Origin: an uncultured Shewanella sp.
GTDB taxonomy: Bacteria; Pseudomonadota; Gammaproteobacteria; Enterobacterales; Shewanellaceae
DNA: 64,000 nt
Reading direction: 5' to 3'
Assembly (NCBI RefSeq): GCF_947501225.1
Contig: NZ_CANMUW010000010.1
Span: 107,714 to 171,713 of the forward strand
A program made the position numbers and the translations under genes. Each line of letters opens with the position of its first letter. Positions within the stretch are counted from its first letter, which is position 1. Shown here piece by piece: positions 8,190-15,468 of this stretch. The notes under the pieces were generated by a model, which had not been told where the DNA came from, did no database searches, and saw only the letters and a list, made by a program, of their open reading frames with translations.

Positions 8190-9041
8190 TTTTAACATCC
8201 TTATATTTAGATTTGTTCGATAAGTTAACACATTGATAGGATGCATTAAATGTCATGAATCACAGAGTCAACTTAGTTTGAGGTTTGGGTATAGGCTTTA
8301 GGGTTAGAATTTTTCGATGTCAAAGACTTCGCTACGAATAATGCATCTCTGAGCATTGCTGTATAGTCACTCGATTCTCTTGGGAGCAGATAAAGAGAGG
8401 GAACCAGGCTAGCACAAACTATAAACCTCCATAAGTGCACTACTATAAATATTTGTGAACTAAGTTGGCTGACAGTTGTTTTTAATGTAATGGGAATTTA
8501 TCAGCCTGCGAAAAAAAGTTCTTATTTATTGCGCATAAAAATTGACTTAGGGGGACGGTGTTCAGTTTTAAGCTAGTAGATATTTGACCTCCCCCCTCCC
8601 TCATTCTATAGGGAGGAATGTTTGGTCGGTAGAGGGCTGTAGCCCTTATAAACACTGAGGGATAGGCGGTTATATGTTTTTTGAAATTAGATAGCAGATA
8701 CGCCATGTTTTGAGGCTAAACTACGGCGTTCAACTTCATCGATCTAGTGTCATTCTTTGTCATAACTCGATGGAAAAAGTAGTTTTTTTCCCGCATTTAA
8801 GCCCAAACTTCGGTTAAATAAGGCTGGATTTCGCTAATTGTTGAGCTGTTTTCAATGCTTAGGTTAGTGTTATTGCGCTCGTACTGGTGTTTGTGACGGG
8901 TCACAAACACCACTTTTCAGCCTTATTTTGCTGTAACCTGTGGTATTAGCATCTTGTAATGTTCGACTACCAGGTAGCGAATGATTGCGACTAGGGCACA
9001 ACTAACTAGTAGGATGATGACAAGTTTTTTGGAGCAACTAT
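8190..9041. other. 850-base non-coding stretch inside the island
   Basis: No credible gene: the only open frame (8482-8706, minus) has no ribosome binding site and low-quality composition. The stretch contains three inverted repeats: CCTCCC/GGGAGG near 8592-8613, AGGGCTGTAGCCCT near 8632-8645, and a perfect 28-base palindrome at 8885-8912. A transfer origin, replication origin or decayed gene could sit here; nothing decides between them. Confidence 0.5.
8885..8912. repeat. Perfect inverted repeat, 13-bp arms
   Basis: TGGTGTTTGTGAC and GTCACAAACACCA flank a GG centre. It lies about 130 bases past the stop of the nucleotidyltransferase gene. Without a T run it resembles a protein-binding palindrome or transfer-origin element more than a terminator. 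Confidence 0.6.
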
Positions 9042-9713
9042 TCACACAGGTATGGTTTCGATTATTTGAAATACAACCTTATGCTCAAACTGTTCGTAGC
9101 CCTCGTTATGCCCTTGGATGCTGATAACTCTTGAGCCGTTTTTGAGGTACTTGCGTACATCCAATTCAGGCCAACAAATTACTTCACTATAGTTTTTAAA
9201 TCGACGTCCTTCAGCAAGCATGTCTTTGGTCCTCTGTTCGCGGATGCTCGAAAAGGCGGCTTCGAATTTTGGTTTTTTTGCTAACCAGACAAATATGTCT
9301 ATGTCACTCACAGGTCCAGTCCCTGATAGATAGCTACCGAACAGAGCTACTTTGGTAACTTGATACATATACAGGTCGTCATCATTGATCTCTGAGACTC
9401 TTGCCAGAAACGCTTGATAGTGTTTGTCGGCTGTTGTTCGTTTAACTTTCTTGGCTGCACTGGCTTGAACTAAGGAGGCGGCCATCATGGTTAGTTGCCA
9501 GCGTGGTGTCTTGTTGTCATCACTTATTCTTTCAAAGTATCCCTCGAACTCAAACGCTTCTATGCGTGCCTTGGCGATCCGTTGGCTTGTATCGAATCGA
9601 TTGGCAAAGCATCGGACTGAGAAGCCTTTTTTTTCGAAGGGAATATTACTGACAAGCTTTCGTGCGTCCAGTGCTGGTAATCCTGCGATGATTGTATTTG
9701 AGTCTATTTTCAC
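9042..9713 (-). CDS. Nucleotidyltransferase-fold protein with winged-helix N-terminus
   Basis: The core motif GSYLSGTGPVSDIDIF (about residues 126-141) is the GS-x-DxD signature of the DNA polymerase beta-type nucleotidyltransferase fold, placing the two metal-binding Asp in SDIDIF. Residues 1-75 look like a winged-helix domain (KARIEAFEFEGYFERISDD...RWQLT) that might bind DNA. The arrangement is reminiscent of the MNT antitoxin enzymes, but no HEPN partner lies next to it, so I do not call a toxin-antitoxin pair. ATG 9713 is preceded by GGAGCTAATTGTGAAA. It stands alone, with long non-coding stretches on both sides. Confidence 0.7.
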   Translation of the reverse strand: MKIDSNTIIAGLPALDARKLVSNIPFEKKGFSVRCFANRFDTSQRIAKARIEAFEFEGYFERISDDNKTPRWQLTMMAASLVQASAAKKVKRTTADKHYQAFLARVSEINDDDLYMYQVTKVALFGSYLSGTGPVSDIDIFVWLAKKPKFEAAFSSIREQRTKDMLAEGRRFKNYSEVICWPELDVRKYLKNGSRVISIQGHNEGYEQFEHKVVFQIIETIPV

Positions 9714-10118
9714 AATTAGCTCCTAATCCTATGATGTTCAATAAAGTTATTTTCTCTAGCATGGTTTACCGCTGTTAACCGTAGTCAGAATGCGTCAAAC
9801 GACAGTCTGTATCCCTGTCATTACAAGGGTTTTTCCAGTGACCTGGTAACATTGCTGCTGTTGCATAGGGGCCGCAATATTTTTCCAGATACTGCGGGCC
9901 TCGTACCCGTGGTTAAAGTTGAATTCCCCAGGGACCCCGATGTTTTTAAATCACCGCGCGATTCACGCAATTCGTTGATATAGAAGTTTTTTAATCTTCT
10001 ATTTATGTTGCTGATAACTGCCAAAATAACTCATCAATTACTGCTTTTATGAGTCATTTAAAATCAGTGTGTTAGCTTCCATTTGGGACGTAACTTATAA
10101 ACTGTCTCAAGTTGGATA
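9714..10118. other. Non-coding stretch between nucleotidyltransferase and recombinase genes
   Basis: It contains an imperfect stem GGCCGCA...TGCGGGCC (near 9869-9902) and CCAGTGACCTGG (9835-9846). No gene is supported. It could include the recombination site of the adjacent small recombinase. Confidence 0.4.
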
Positions 10119-10724
10119 TTAATCACCAAATAATGCCCGGTCTCCCGCTACGAACGTATCAACTAGGTCTTGTTCGTTATTGTCGAGATAGTTAATCGTT
10201 GTCTCAGGTTTGCTGTGGTTTAGAAGTTGTTGCAGCTCCTCAAGCGTGACGCCAGCCTGTTGTCTTAGCCTAGAGCCTGATTTTCTTAATGAGTGAGTGC
10301 CAAGATTTACACCGCCTAAACGGCCATTTGTTCTGCGCCACTTAATCACATCAGTTTCAACCTCACACATCCAACGCCAAGCTGTCTTTCTGCTAATTGG
10401 CCTACGCGATCCTCCATGCCTGCTTTCAAATAGGTATTGGTCATGCGGGTACTCAAGTCGTATTTGGTTTAATAGCTTGATAGCGTGGGGTGTAAGAGTA
10501 ATGACTTTTACTTTTTGGGTTTTGGTTTCCACTATTGAAAATTCACCAGTCTCAAATGACTCATCAATTTGTTCTGTTGTGATGGCGAGAAGATCACTAA
10601 TCCTTAATGCCCAAAGTGAGGTGAGTTCTGCAAGCCAGCGAGCTTTTAGACCTCTGTTGCGTTCGAGTGCATTAAGGATGACCTTAAATTCATCTCTATT
10701 TCTTGCTGAATGGACTCTGGACAT
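10119..10724 (-). CDS. Small tyrosine recombinase (catalytic domain only)
   Basis: All hallmarks of the catalytic domain are present in 201 residues: ALRISDL with the first Arg near residue 42, TKTQKVKVITL with the likely Lys, HSLRKSGSRL (HxxR, about 144-147), LLNHSKPETT and the nucleophile Tyr in INYLD. The N-terminal core-binding domain of ordinary integrases is missing and nothing suggests frameshifting, so this is a compact enzyme of the kind found on plasmids and islands. It stands 6 bases after a 69-residue ORF. Besides the main integrase at the right end it gives the island a second recombination activity, perhaps dimer resolution or inversion. Confidence 0.85.
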   Translation of the reverse strand: MSRVHSARNRDEFKVILNALERNRGLKARWLAELTSLWALRISDLLAITTEQIDESFETGEFSIVETKTQKVKVITLTPHAIKLLNQIRLEYPHDQYLFESRHGGSRRPISRKTAWRWMCEVETDVIKWRRTNGRLGGVNLGTHSLRKSGSRLRQQAGVTLEELQQLLNHSKPETTINYLDNNEQDLVDTFVAGDRALFGD

Positions 10725-10730
10725 GGCTAA

Positions 10731-10940
10731 TTACTCCAGTAGATATTGTTTTACTGTTTGCTGCGCTAATTTCTCAATATCGACTGATAGATCGATCATT
10801 AAGCTGAATAGGCTAGATATGTCTGAGTCTTTCATTTCGCTGATGTCACTATTTTTAGAAGCTACTGAAATAGCTTTAATTTGGTTAGCTTTAGATTGGA
10901 TTTGCTCCAGGTTGTTTGATGTTATGTGTTGTTTTGTCAT
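10731..10940 (-). CDS. Small helical protein upstream of the recombinase
   Basis: This 69-residue acidic, all-helical ORF (ISSLFSLMIDLSVDIEKLAQQ) is preceded by AAGGT at a suitable distance and followed after 6 bases by the recombinase gene. I recognise no family. Tight spacing and a set of ACCAG palindromes in front suggest that the two genes form one regulated unit. It could be an accessory factor of the recombinase. Confidence 0.55.
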   Translation of the reverse strand: MTKQHITSNNLEQIQSKANQIKAISVASKNSDISEMKDSDISSLFSLMIDLSVDIEKLAQQTVKQYLLE

Positions 10941-11000
10941 CTTCGTCTTACCTTAATTCAATTACTCTATAGATGTCGGGTATGGCTATATATGTAGTAA

Positions 11001-11192
11001 ACCAGTTTCTGGTACGTACTTTTTGCAAAGCTAAAATCGTGACGCTTCAAGTTAAGCTATAAAATTCAATTTATTAGCGTTGCTTTGGGTAATGTTTCAT
11101 ATACCAGTTTCTGGCGTTTGCTTTCTCTGCTTTAGGAATGGTTTACACCAGTTAATGGATCAAACACTAAGATGTTTGTACCAGTAACTGGT
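11001..11192. repeat. Four ACCAGTTWMTGGT palindromes
   Basis: Copies at 11001-11013 (ACCAGTTTCTGGT), 11103-11115 (ACCAGTTTCTGGC), 11147-11159 (ACCAGTTAATGGA) and 11180-11192 (ACCAGTAACTGGT, fully palindromic). They fill the 269-base gap between the winged-helix gene and the recombinase unit. Either operators for that unit or iteron-like sites. Confidence 0.7.
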
Positions 11193-11209
11193 ATGGGTTT
11201 CTTAATTCG

Positions 11210-11623
11210 CTATTTTGACTGGGCCTTATTCCAATCATTTCGAATGGGGGCTGTTGTGGGCTTAACTGTCATTTGTCCTTTGCCTCTGTAGTCGTCAACA
11301 GCTTCCCAGGTAATTGCATATAGAGTCGGTGGCAATCCTCCTTTTCTCGATGTTGAGCCACTACCTGTAATTTCAATTAAGCGGTTTTTAATCAGTAATT
11401 TCAGTGCTTTCCTCATGGTGTCTTGTCCGCCAAAATTGGTTTTCATCTGCTCCCATGTGCATGTAAGGTTCCCATTGTTGTAACCGTTCCATTGTCTAGC
11501 TATTAGCGTGAGGAGCTTGACCGCGTTGCCGTTGCAGTTTGCGAAGTCGGCAGAGTCAATTACGCAATGGGGCAAGCTGGTATAACGCTTGTGAGAGCTT
11601 CTGCTCTGTTTTCGTCTGGCCAT
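11210..11623 (-). CDS. Winged-helix protein, replication- or regulation-type
   Basis: The 137 residues begin with a basic stretch (ARRKQSRSSHKRY) followed by a winged-helix fold: helix NAVKLLTLIARQWNGYNNG, WEQMKTNFGGQDTMRKALKLLIKNRLIEITG, then a wing with Gly-rich SGSTSRKGG. This resembles the N-terminal domains of plasmid or phage replication initiators and of replication-linked regulators, but there is no second initiator domain. The four ACCAG palindromes start right after its stop. A link between the two is attractive but unproven. A shortened initiator or a stand-alone repressor are both possible. Confidence 0.65.
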   Translation of the reverse strand: MARRKQSRSSHKRYTSLPHCVIDSADFANCNGNAVKLLTLIARQWNGYNNGNLTCTWEQMKTNFGGQDTMRKALKLLIKNRLIEITGSGSTSRKGGLPPTLYAITWEAVDDYRGKGQMTVKPTTAPIRNDWNKAQSK

Positions 11624-11656
11624 AACTCGCCTATGAGCTAGTTGTTATCAATGAAT

Positions 11657-11917
11657 CTAAAGATGCTTGTGATGGCTGGTGTACCATTGATTGATAGGCT
11701 CAAATTTGTCGCCATAATCTATAATTCGTTTGAAATCTTCTAAGTTATCAACTCGGGCCGCTCCGAAATAAACCTTGGTTTTAAGGCCCTCTTTGCATCT
11801 CAATATTGTGAAATGTAATGGCTCCTTACCTTGATGGGCGATTATGACACCACGCCGTTGGTACACATGTGCATCGTTAATTGGGAGGTCTAACCCATTC
11901 CTCGTTAATAGCTTCAT
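11657..11917 (-). CDS. Small hypothetical island protein
   Basis: This 86-residue, mostly strand-forming, basic protein (INDAHVYQRRGVIIAHQGKEP) overlaps the stop of the upstream AlpA-like gene as ATGA, so it is probably translated with it. No signal peptide, membrane segment or recognised family. The spacing to the downstream winged-helix gene is 33 bases, so the three likely form one transcript. Confidence 0.6.
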   Translation of the reverse strand: MKLLTRNGLDLPINDAHVYQRRGVIIAHQGKEPLHFTILRCKEGLKTKVYFGAARVDNLEDFKRIIDYGDKFEPINQWYTSHHKHL

Positions 11918-12213
11918 TTAGCCTCCATAGAGGCTGTTGCGCCTTTACTATGGGATAGTGGAGTGTGATTTCTTTGTACTGGGTTGTAGATGAACCAAAG
12001 TAGATCAGATAAAACCCAAGCTACAGAGTTCGCGCCTAATTTTTTGCATTTGGGGTGCTTACCTTCGCGCTCAAGCTTCCATGTCTGAGAGCGTGAGATC
12101 GAAGTTATACGCTCGCGCTCTGCACTTCTTACGAGGCGCTCTGATAGGCCTGCGCTGTGTAGTACTTCTTGGCGCTGCTCAGGTGTTGGTGGGATAAATT
12201 GATAGGTATTCAT
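11914..12213 (-). CDS. AlpA-like DNA-binding regulator
   Basis: Residues 34-73 read ERITSISRSQTWKLEREGKH...KCKKLGANSVAWVLSDLLWFI, the AlpA/excisionase-type winged helix pattern (ISRSxxW-x(4)-G-x-xP-x(5)-LG-x(4)-W-x-xS-x-xxxW). In P4-like elements AlpA proteins activate integrase expression and act as directionality factors; a similar role for excision of this island is inferred. It is 99 aa, with extra residues at both ends. It stands about 90 bases after a 242-residue gene and overlaps the next gene by 4 bases. Confidence 0.8.
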   Translation of the reverse strand: MNTYQFIPPTPEQRQEVLHSAGLSERLVRSAERERITSISRSQTWKLEREGKHPKCKKLGANSVAWVLSDLLWFIYNPVQRNHTPLSHSKGATASMEAK

Positions 12214-12305
12214 AAGCCTTCACTTGTGTTGGTAAGTTCAGGCATATCGTATTGCGAGTCCTAGAGTATTTCCGCCTAGTTTTAAAAGTTAAAACTAGGC
12301 GGTTT

Positions 12306-13034
12306 CTACTTCATATTTTTGATATTGGCTGTAAATTGCTCTAGATATTCAAAGGTCATCGCTTCTTTAGCATATGGAACAGTATTTTTTCTCAGATAGT
12401 CGGAAGTTATTAGTTCTTTATGGGCTATCGCATCGGTGATTAATTTTGGCGTCATTTTCCACCCGTACACCCGTGCCCAAAGAGTTAAGTCTAAATATTC
12501 GAATACACCATAAGAAAATAGCTTTCTATGCTTTTTTCCATTTGCGGCTTGTGGGCGTTCTGGTTCAGGTACATCAAGCTCGCTTCGCAGCCTTGTTAAT
12601 AGTCGTGCAAGTTCTTGTCCGATTTCTTTGTCCGTGGCATGAGAAAGGCTTATACCGACACAAACCCCTTTACCATCAAACGCACTATGTATGATGTCGT
12701 TAAATTGATGTAAGTATGCATGTTCCCCAGAATCTAAAGATCCTTGCGGTAGTTGCTTGGCCATTCTGGCTATATCATATGAGTGTATCGGATGAACATT
12801 TTCATCGGGGTAATCAATTAGCTCATTTGAAGTTGCTTGGTTTTTTTCAGAAAAAAGTTCTGATTGCAGCTCAAAATCTGGCTCTCCAATATCTAAGGCC
12901 CGTTTAACAAAATATCTCAGTGCTAATTCTTCGTAGATGGTTCCTAGGCTTGAATTTTGTATGTTTCTGTATCTGCTTTCTGTGAACCAAGGGATTAGTT
13001 TTAGCAGTTGTTCCTGGCTGATTGTTTTGTTCAT
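12306..13034 (-). CDS. Unrecognised integrase-proximal island protein
   Basis: 242 residues without signal peptide or membrane helix. The N-terminus LLKLIPWFTESRYRNI and the C-terminal LDLTLWARVYGWKMTPKLI / TFEYLEQFTANIKNM recall the conserved hypothetical proteins encoded beside integrases in P4-like islands (DUF6387-type), but I cannot confirm it. It begins four bases after the integrase stop, so it is very likely co-transcribed with the integrase. No catalytic motif is apparent. Confidence 0.6.
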   Translation of the reverse strand: MNKTISQEQLLKLIPWFTESRYRNIQNSSLGTIYEELALRYFVKRALDIGEPDFELQSELFSEKNQATSNELIDYPDENVHPIHSYDIARMAKQLPQGSLDSGEHAYLHQFNDIIHSAFDGKGVCVGISLSHATDKEIGQELARLLTRLRSELDVPEPERPQAANGKKHRKLFSYGVFEYLDLTLWARVYGWKMTPKLITDAIAHKELITSDYLRKNTVPYAKEAMTFEYLEQFTANIKNMK

Positions 13035-13038
13035 TCCA

Positions 13039-14253
13039 TCATCCGTTGATTATTGGTTCGAGTAGAGCCGCCACTTTGGCGTGAGCTTCCTTGCGTTCTT
13101 TTAGGTAATCGTGGCGATCATAGATACCTTCAACACCTTTCAGTTTGTGGTTTAGGCAACGCTCGGCAACATGGCCAGGCACACCAGCGTAAGCAGCTAA
13201 GCTCCTGAATGTTCTTCTAAGATCATGAGGGGAAAAATGCTCCATATCTCCCATTAGATTAGGGGGCTGTATCTTGCGCCCTGGTTCACGGCCGAACATT
13301 TTAGAAATGGCTCTGTTAAGTGTGTCATTCCCCATGTGCAGTTTGGTTGAAACTCTACGAGGTGGAAAAACGTAATCAGCGCCACAGGCACGCATTTGAA
13401 GCTCTGTTAGCCAAGCCATTACCTGTTTAGGCAATGGTATAGTGATAGGTGCGCCTGTCTTACTTCTGCCTTCTGGTAGGTGCCACAGAGCTTTATCGAG
13501 TTCAAATTCCTCCCATTTAGCACAGCACAATTCACTTTTACGAACGCCAAGGGTGACTAGTAGGGCACAGGCTAGATAATTGTCTCTGGTAAATTTAGCT
13601 TGGTTCTCTCTAAATAGCTTAAATGCAGTTTTAAGTTCATCGATTGATAATGCTCTATCTCTACTTGTTTCTATGCCGCCAGCATCAGAAACAGTAAAAG
13701 CGCTAGCTGGGTTGTTAGCTAGTAAGTCTAGTTTTATGCCATGGCGAAAAAGTTGTTTTAAATACATCAAAGAGTCATTGGCAATGGTGGGGCGTTCCTT
13801 GGCAATGCTCAGGATTATGGCTCTGATATCGCGTGCATTAACTTGTTCGATCTTCATGTCACCGATGGATGGCTTTATGTCTTTCAGATAAACACGTTTA
13901 GGGATATGTGGATGCTTTAATCGTTTGGCAATATCGTTGTCATACCAATCTTGAAATAGGTCATCGACTACACGGATTGACTGCTCTTTGATTCGCCTTC
14001 TGGCAACTAGGGGATCGGCTCCTGATTTTACTTCACGCTTTTGTATCGCTGCATCGGCTTTGGCATCTGCTAGTGATAAATCAGGATACTGACCAATCGT
14101 CATCTCTTTACGTTTACCGTTGGATGAATAGCGGAGCATCCAGTAGGGAGTCGCGTTATTTCTAACGACTAGATAAAGCCCACCGCCGATTGGGTGGCGT
14201 TTTGGCTCGCCTTTAACAAATGATTGGATTTGCTTTGCTGTTACCGTTGCCAT
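13039..14253 (-). CDS. P4-type tyrosine integrase of the island
   Basis: Catalyses site-specific insertion into the yicC 3' end and, with a directionality factor, excision. The catalytic residues are visible: Arg in TLGVRKSELC, the HxxR in FSPHDLRRTFRS, His in CLNHKLKG and the Tyr nucleophile in GIYDRHDY. The N-terminal arm-binding domain reads FVKGEPKRHPIGGGLYLVV...YWMLRY, the usual P4-type layout. I place the start at ATG 14253 (404 aa), which has AAAAGG at a good distance; the longer in-frame start at 14319 would run through the arm-type repeats. Its right neighbour is attR, as expected for an intact island. Confidence 0.93.
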   Translation of the reverse strand: MATVTAKQIQSFVKGEPKRHPIGGGLYLVVRNNATPYWMLRYSSNGKRKEMTIGQYPDLSLADAKADAAIQKREVKSGADPLVARRRIKEQSIRVVDDLFQDWYDNDIAKRLKHPHIPKRVYLKDIKPSIGDMKIEQVNARDIRAIILSIAKERPTIANDSLMYLKQLFRHGIKLDLLANNPASAFTVSDAGGIETSRDRALSIDELKTAFKLFRENQAKFTRDNYLACALLVTLGVRKSELCCAKWEEFELDKALWHLPEGRSKTGAPITIPLPKQVMAWLTELQMRACGADYVFPPRRVSTKLHMGNDTLNRAISKMFGREPGRKIQPPNLMGDMEHFSPHDLRRTFRSLAAYAGVPGHVAERCLNHKLKGVEGIYDRHDYLKERKEAHAKVAALLEPIING

Positions 14254-14265
14254 AGGAATACCTTT

Positions 14266-14318
14266 TGCCCACCAATTGTGTTTTAGGGTAAAGTCATTGC
14301 TCACCACTTTGCCCACCA
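14266..14318 (+). repeat. Right arm-type integrase repeats
   Basis: TGCCCACCA at 14266-14274 and 14310-14318 and TGCTCACCA at 14298-14306; the last two have the same 12-bp period as the left set. They lie right before the integrase start, so integrase binding could repress its own gene. Confidence 0.75.
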
Positions 14319-14363
14319 CAAATGATACATCTAACGGAAACGAATGGAAACAGGTGGAAATAA

Positions 14364-14387
14364 AAAGCCCCGTAAAAACGAGGCTTT
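14364..14387. terminator. Island-borne copy of the yicC terminator
   Basis: Arms AAAGCCCCG and CGAGGCTTT pair with one mismatch. It takes the place of the chromosomal terminator (3041-3070) that the insertion separated from yicC, so the island restores both the coding end and a transcript end. Confidence 0.6.
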
Positions 14388-14424
14388 AAAGTGATTTGTG
14401 AGAGCTTAAGAAAACGTGAAAAAC

Positions 14425-14445
14425 TTACTCTACATTCTGGATCTG
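14425..14445. repeat. attR core (21-bp direct repeat)
   Basis: Begins TTACTCTACATTCTGG and forms the last seven codons (including stop) of the intact yicC gene. One silent difference from attL. Confidence 0.93.
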
Positions 14446-15288
14446 TTCACGCATCTGCTCGATTAAGACCTTGAGTTCTACAGCGGCGGCGGTGACCTCT
14501 GCGCTGATAGACTTAGAAGCTAAGGTGTTAGACTCGCGGTTAAACTCCTGCATCATGAAGTCGAGGCGGCGGCCCTGTGCGCCACCTTTCTTAAGGATGC
14601 GTTGGGTTTCGGCAACGTGGGCGTCGAGTCTGTCCATCTCTTCGGCGACATCCATCTTCTGGGCAAGAATCACCATCTCCTGCTCCATACGAGCCGGATC
14701 CAGCTCACCGGTGATCTCATTGAGTCGGTTAGTCAGCTTGTCTCGCTGCCACTGCATAACGGTAGGCATATGCTCACGAACGATGGCAACCTGCTCTACT
14801 ATGGCATCCAGGCGAGTCTGTAGCATGGTCTTGATAGCCTCGCCTTCACGACCGCGGGCTTCGATGAACTGTTCGATGGCAGAATCGAAAGCGACAAGCA
14901 GCTCTTTACCCAGTGCATCCATATCCTGCTCTGAGCCTGACATGACACCAGGCCACTTCAGGATATCGACCAGGTTAAGCTCACCCTGACCGGCTTCCTG
15001 CTTAACCCAGTTAGCGGCGCTAATAAGCTGCTTGGCAAGGTCCTGATTAACCTGCAGCTCGTTGTTTGCGTTTTCGGCGAGGTCGTATCTTAAGTTAACT
15101 TCGATCTTGCCGCGGTTTAAACGTTTACGCAGACGGTCTCTTAATACCGGCTCCAGGTTGCGAAAGTGTTCGGGTAGGCGCAGGTAGGTTTCCAGATAGC
15201 GCTGATTGACTGAACGAATTTCCCAAGAGGCGGTGCCCCATTCGGCTTTGTGCTCGATACGAGCATAGGCTGTCATACTTTGGATCAT
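14425..15288 (-). CDS. yicC: YicC family endoribonuclease
   Basis: The 287 residues follow E. coli YicC over the whole length: N-terminal MIQSMTAYAR, SVNQRYLETYLRLPE, and the C-terminal GRRLDFMMQEFNRESNTL...LIEQMREQIQNVE. YicC-type proteins are endoribonucleases involved in RNA turnover. The gene is intact; its last codons are supplied by the island's attR. It is divergent from rph with a 180-base gap, the common gammaproteobacterial order. The right half of the island insertion therefore leaves YicC unchanged in sequence. Confidence 0.95.
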   Translation of the reverse strand: MIQSMTAYARIEHKAEWGTASWEIRSVNQRYLETYLRLPEHFRNLEPVLRDRLRKRLNRGKIEVNLRYDLAENANNELQVNQDLAKQLISAANWVKQEAGQGELNLVDILKWPGVMSGSEQDMDALGKELLVAFDSAIEQFIEARGREGEAIKTMLQTRLDAIVEQVAIVREHMPTVMQWQRDKLTNRLNEITGELDPARMEQEMVILAQKMDVAEEMDRLDAHVAETQRILKKGGAQGRRLDFMMQEFNRESNTLASKSISAEVTAAAVELKVLIEQMREQIQNVE

Positions 15289-15468
15289 GGGTTTTCCCGG
15301 TCGTGTAAACGTTAAAGTGAACTGGGATTATAGACCTATGCTTGCAAGGTTCAAAGTAAACTCGTTCGGCTTTAACTCAGGAGTTCGAATAACGTGGCAT
15401 CAAACGGCACAAGCCCCTATAATATGCAGCCAAATTCGCCTATAGATTTATGAATACAGGAATTTCCT

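Larger units (their letters stand above)
3096..14445. mobile_element. yicC-integrated genomic island, 11.35 kb
   Basis: A 21-bp sequence identical to the yicC 3' end apart from one silent base stands at both ends (3096-3116 and 14425-14445). A P4-type tyrosine integrase gene lies next to the right end and points away from yicC. TGCCCACCA repeats typical of integrase arm sites flank the cargo on both sides. The cargo is more AT-rich than the flanks, especially 3.4-8.2 kb, and consists mostly of hypothetical genes plus an AlpA-like regulator, a second recombinase, an HNH protein, a nucleotidyltransferase and a likely defence pair. No conjugation, capsid or relaxase genes are seen. Elements integrating in yicC are known, including the Vibrio mobilizable islands moved by SXT/R391 elements; whether this one belongs to that class is not shown here. 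Confidence 0.93.

Noticed and set aside
8482-8706. 74-residue open frame in the island gap
   Set aside because: No ribosome binding site, no domain, and it overlaps stem-loops; not supported as a gene.
9821-10024. 67-residue minus-strand open frame
   Set aside because: No ribosome binding site and low-quality composition; treated as non-coding.
14254-14319. Integrase start at 14319
   Set aside because: Would translate the arm-type repeats and lacks a ribosome binding site; ATG 14253 fits P4-type integrases.
3096-14445. Island as a prophage
   Set aside because: No capsid, terminase, tail or lysis genes; only integrase, AlpA-like regulator and assorted cargo.
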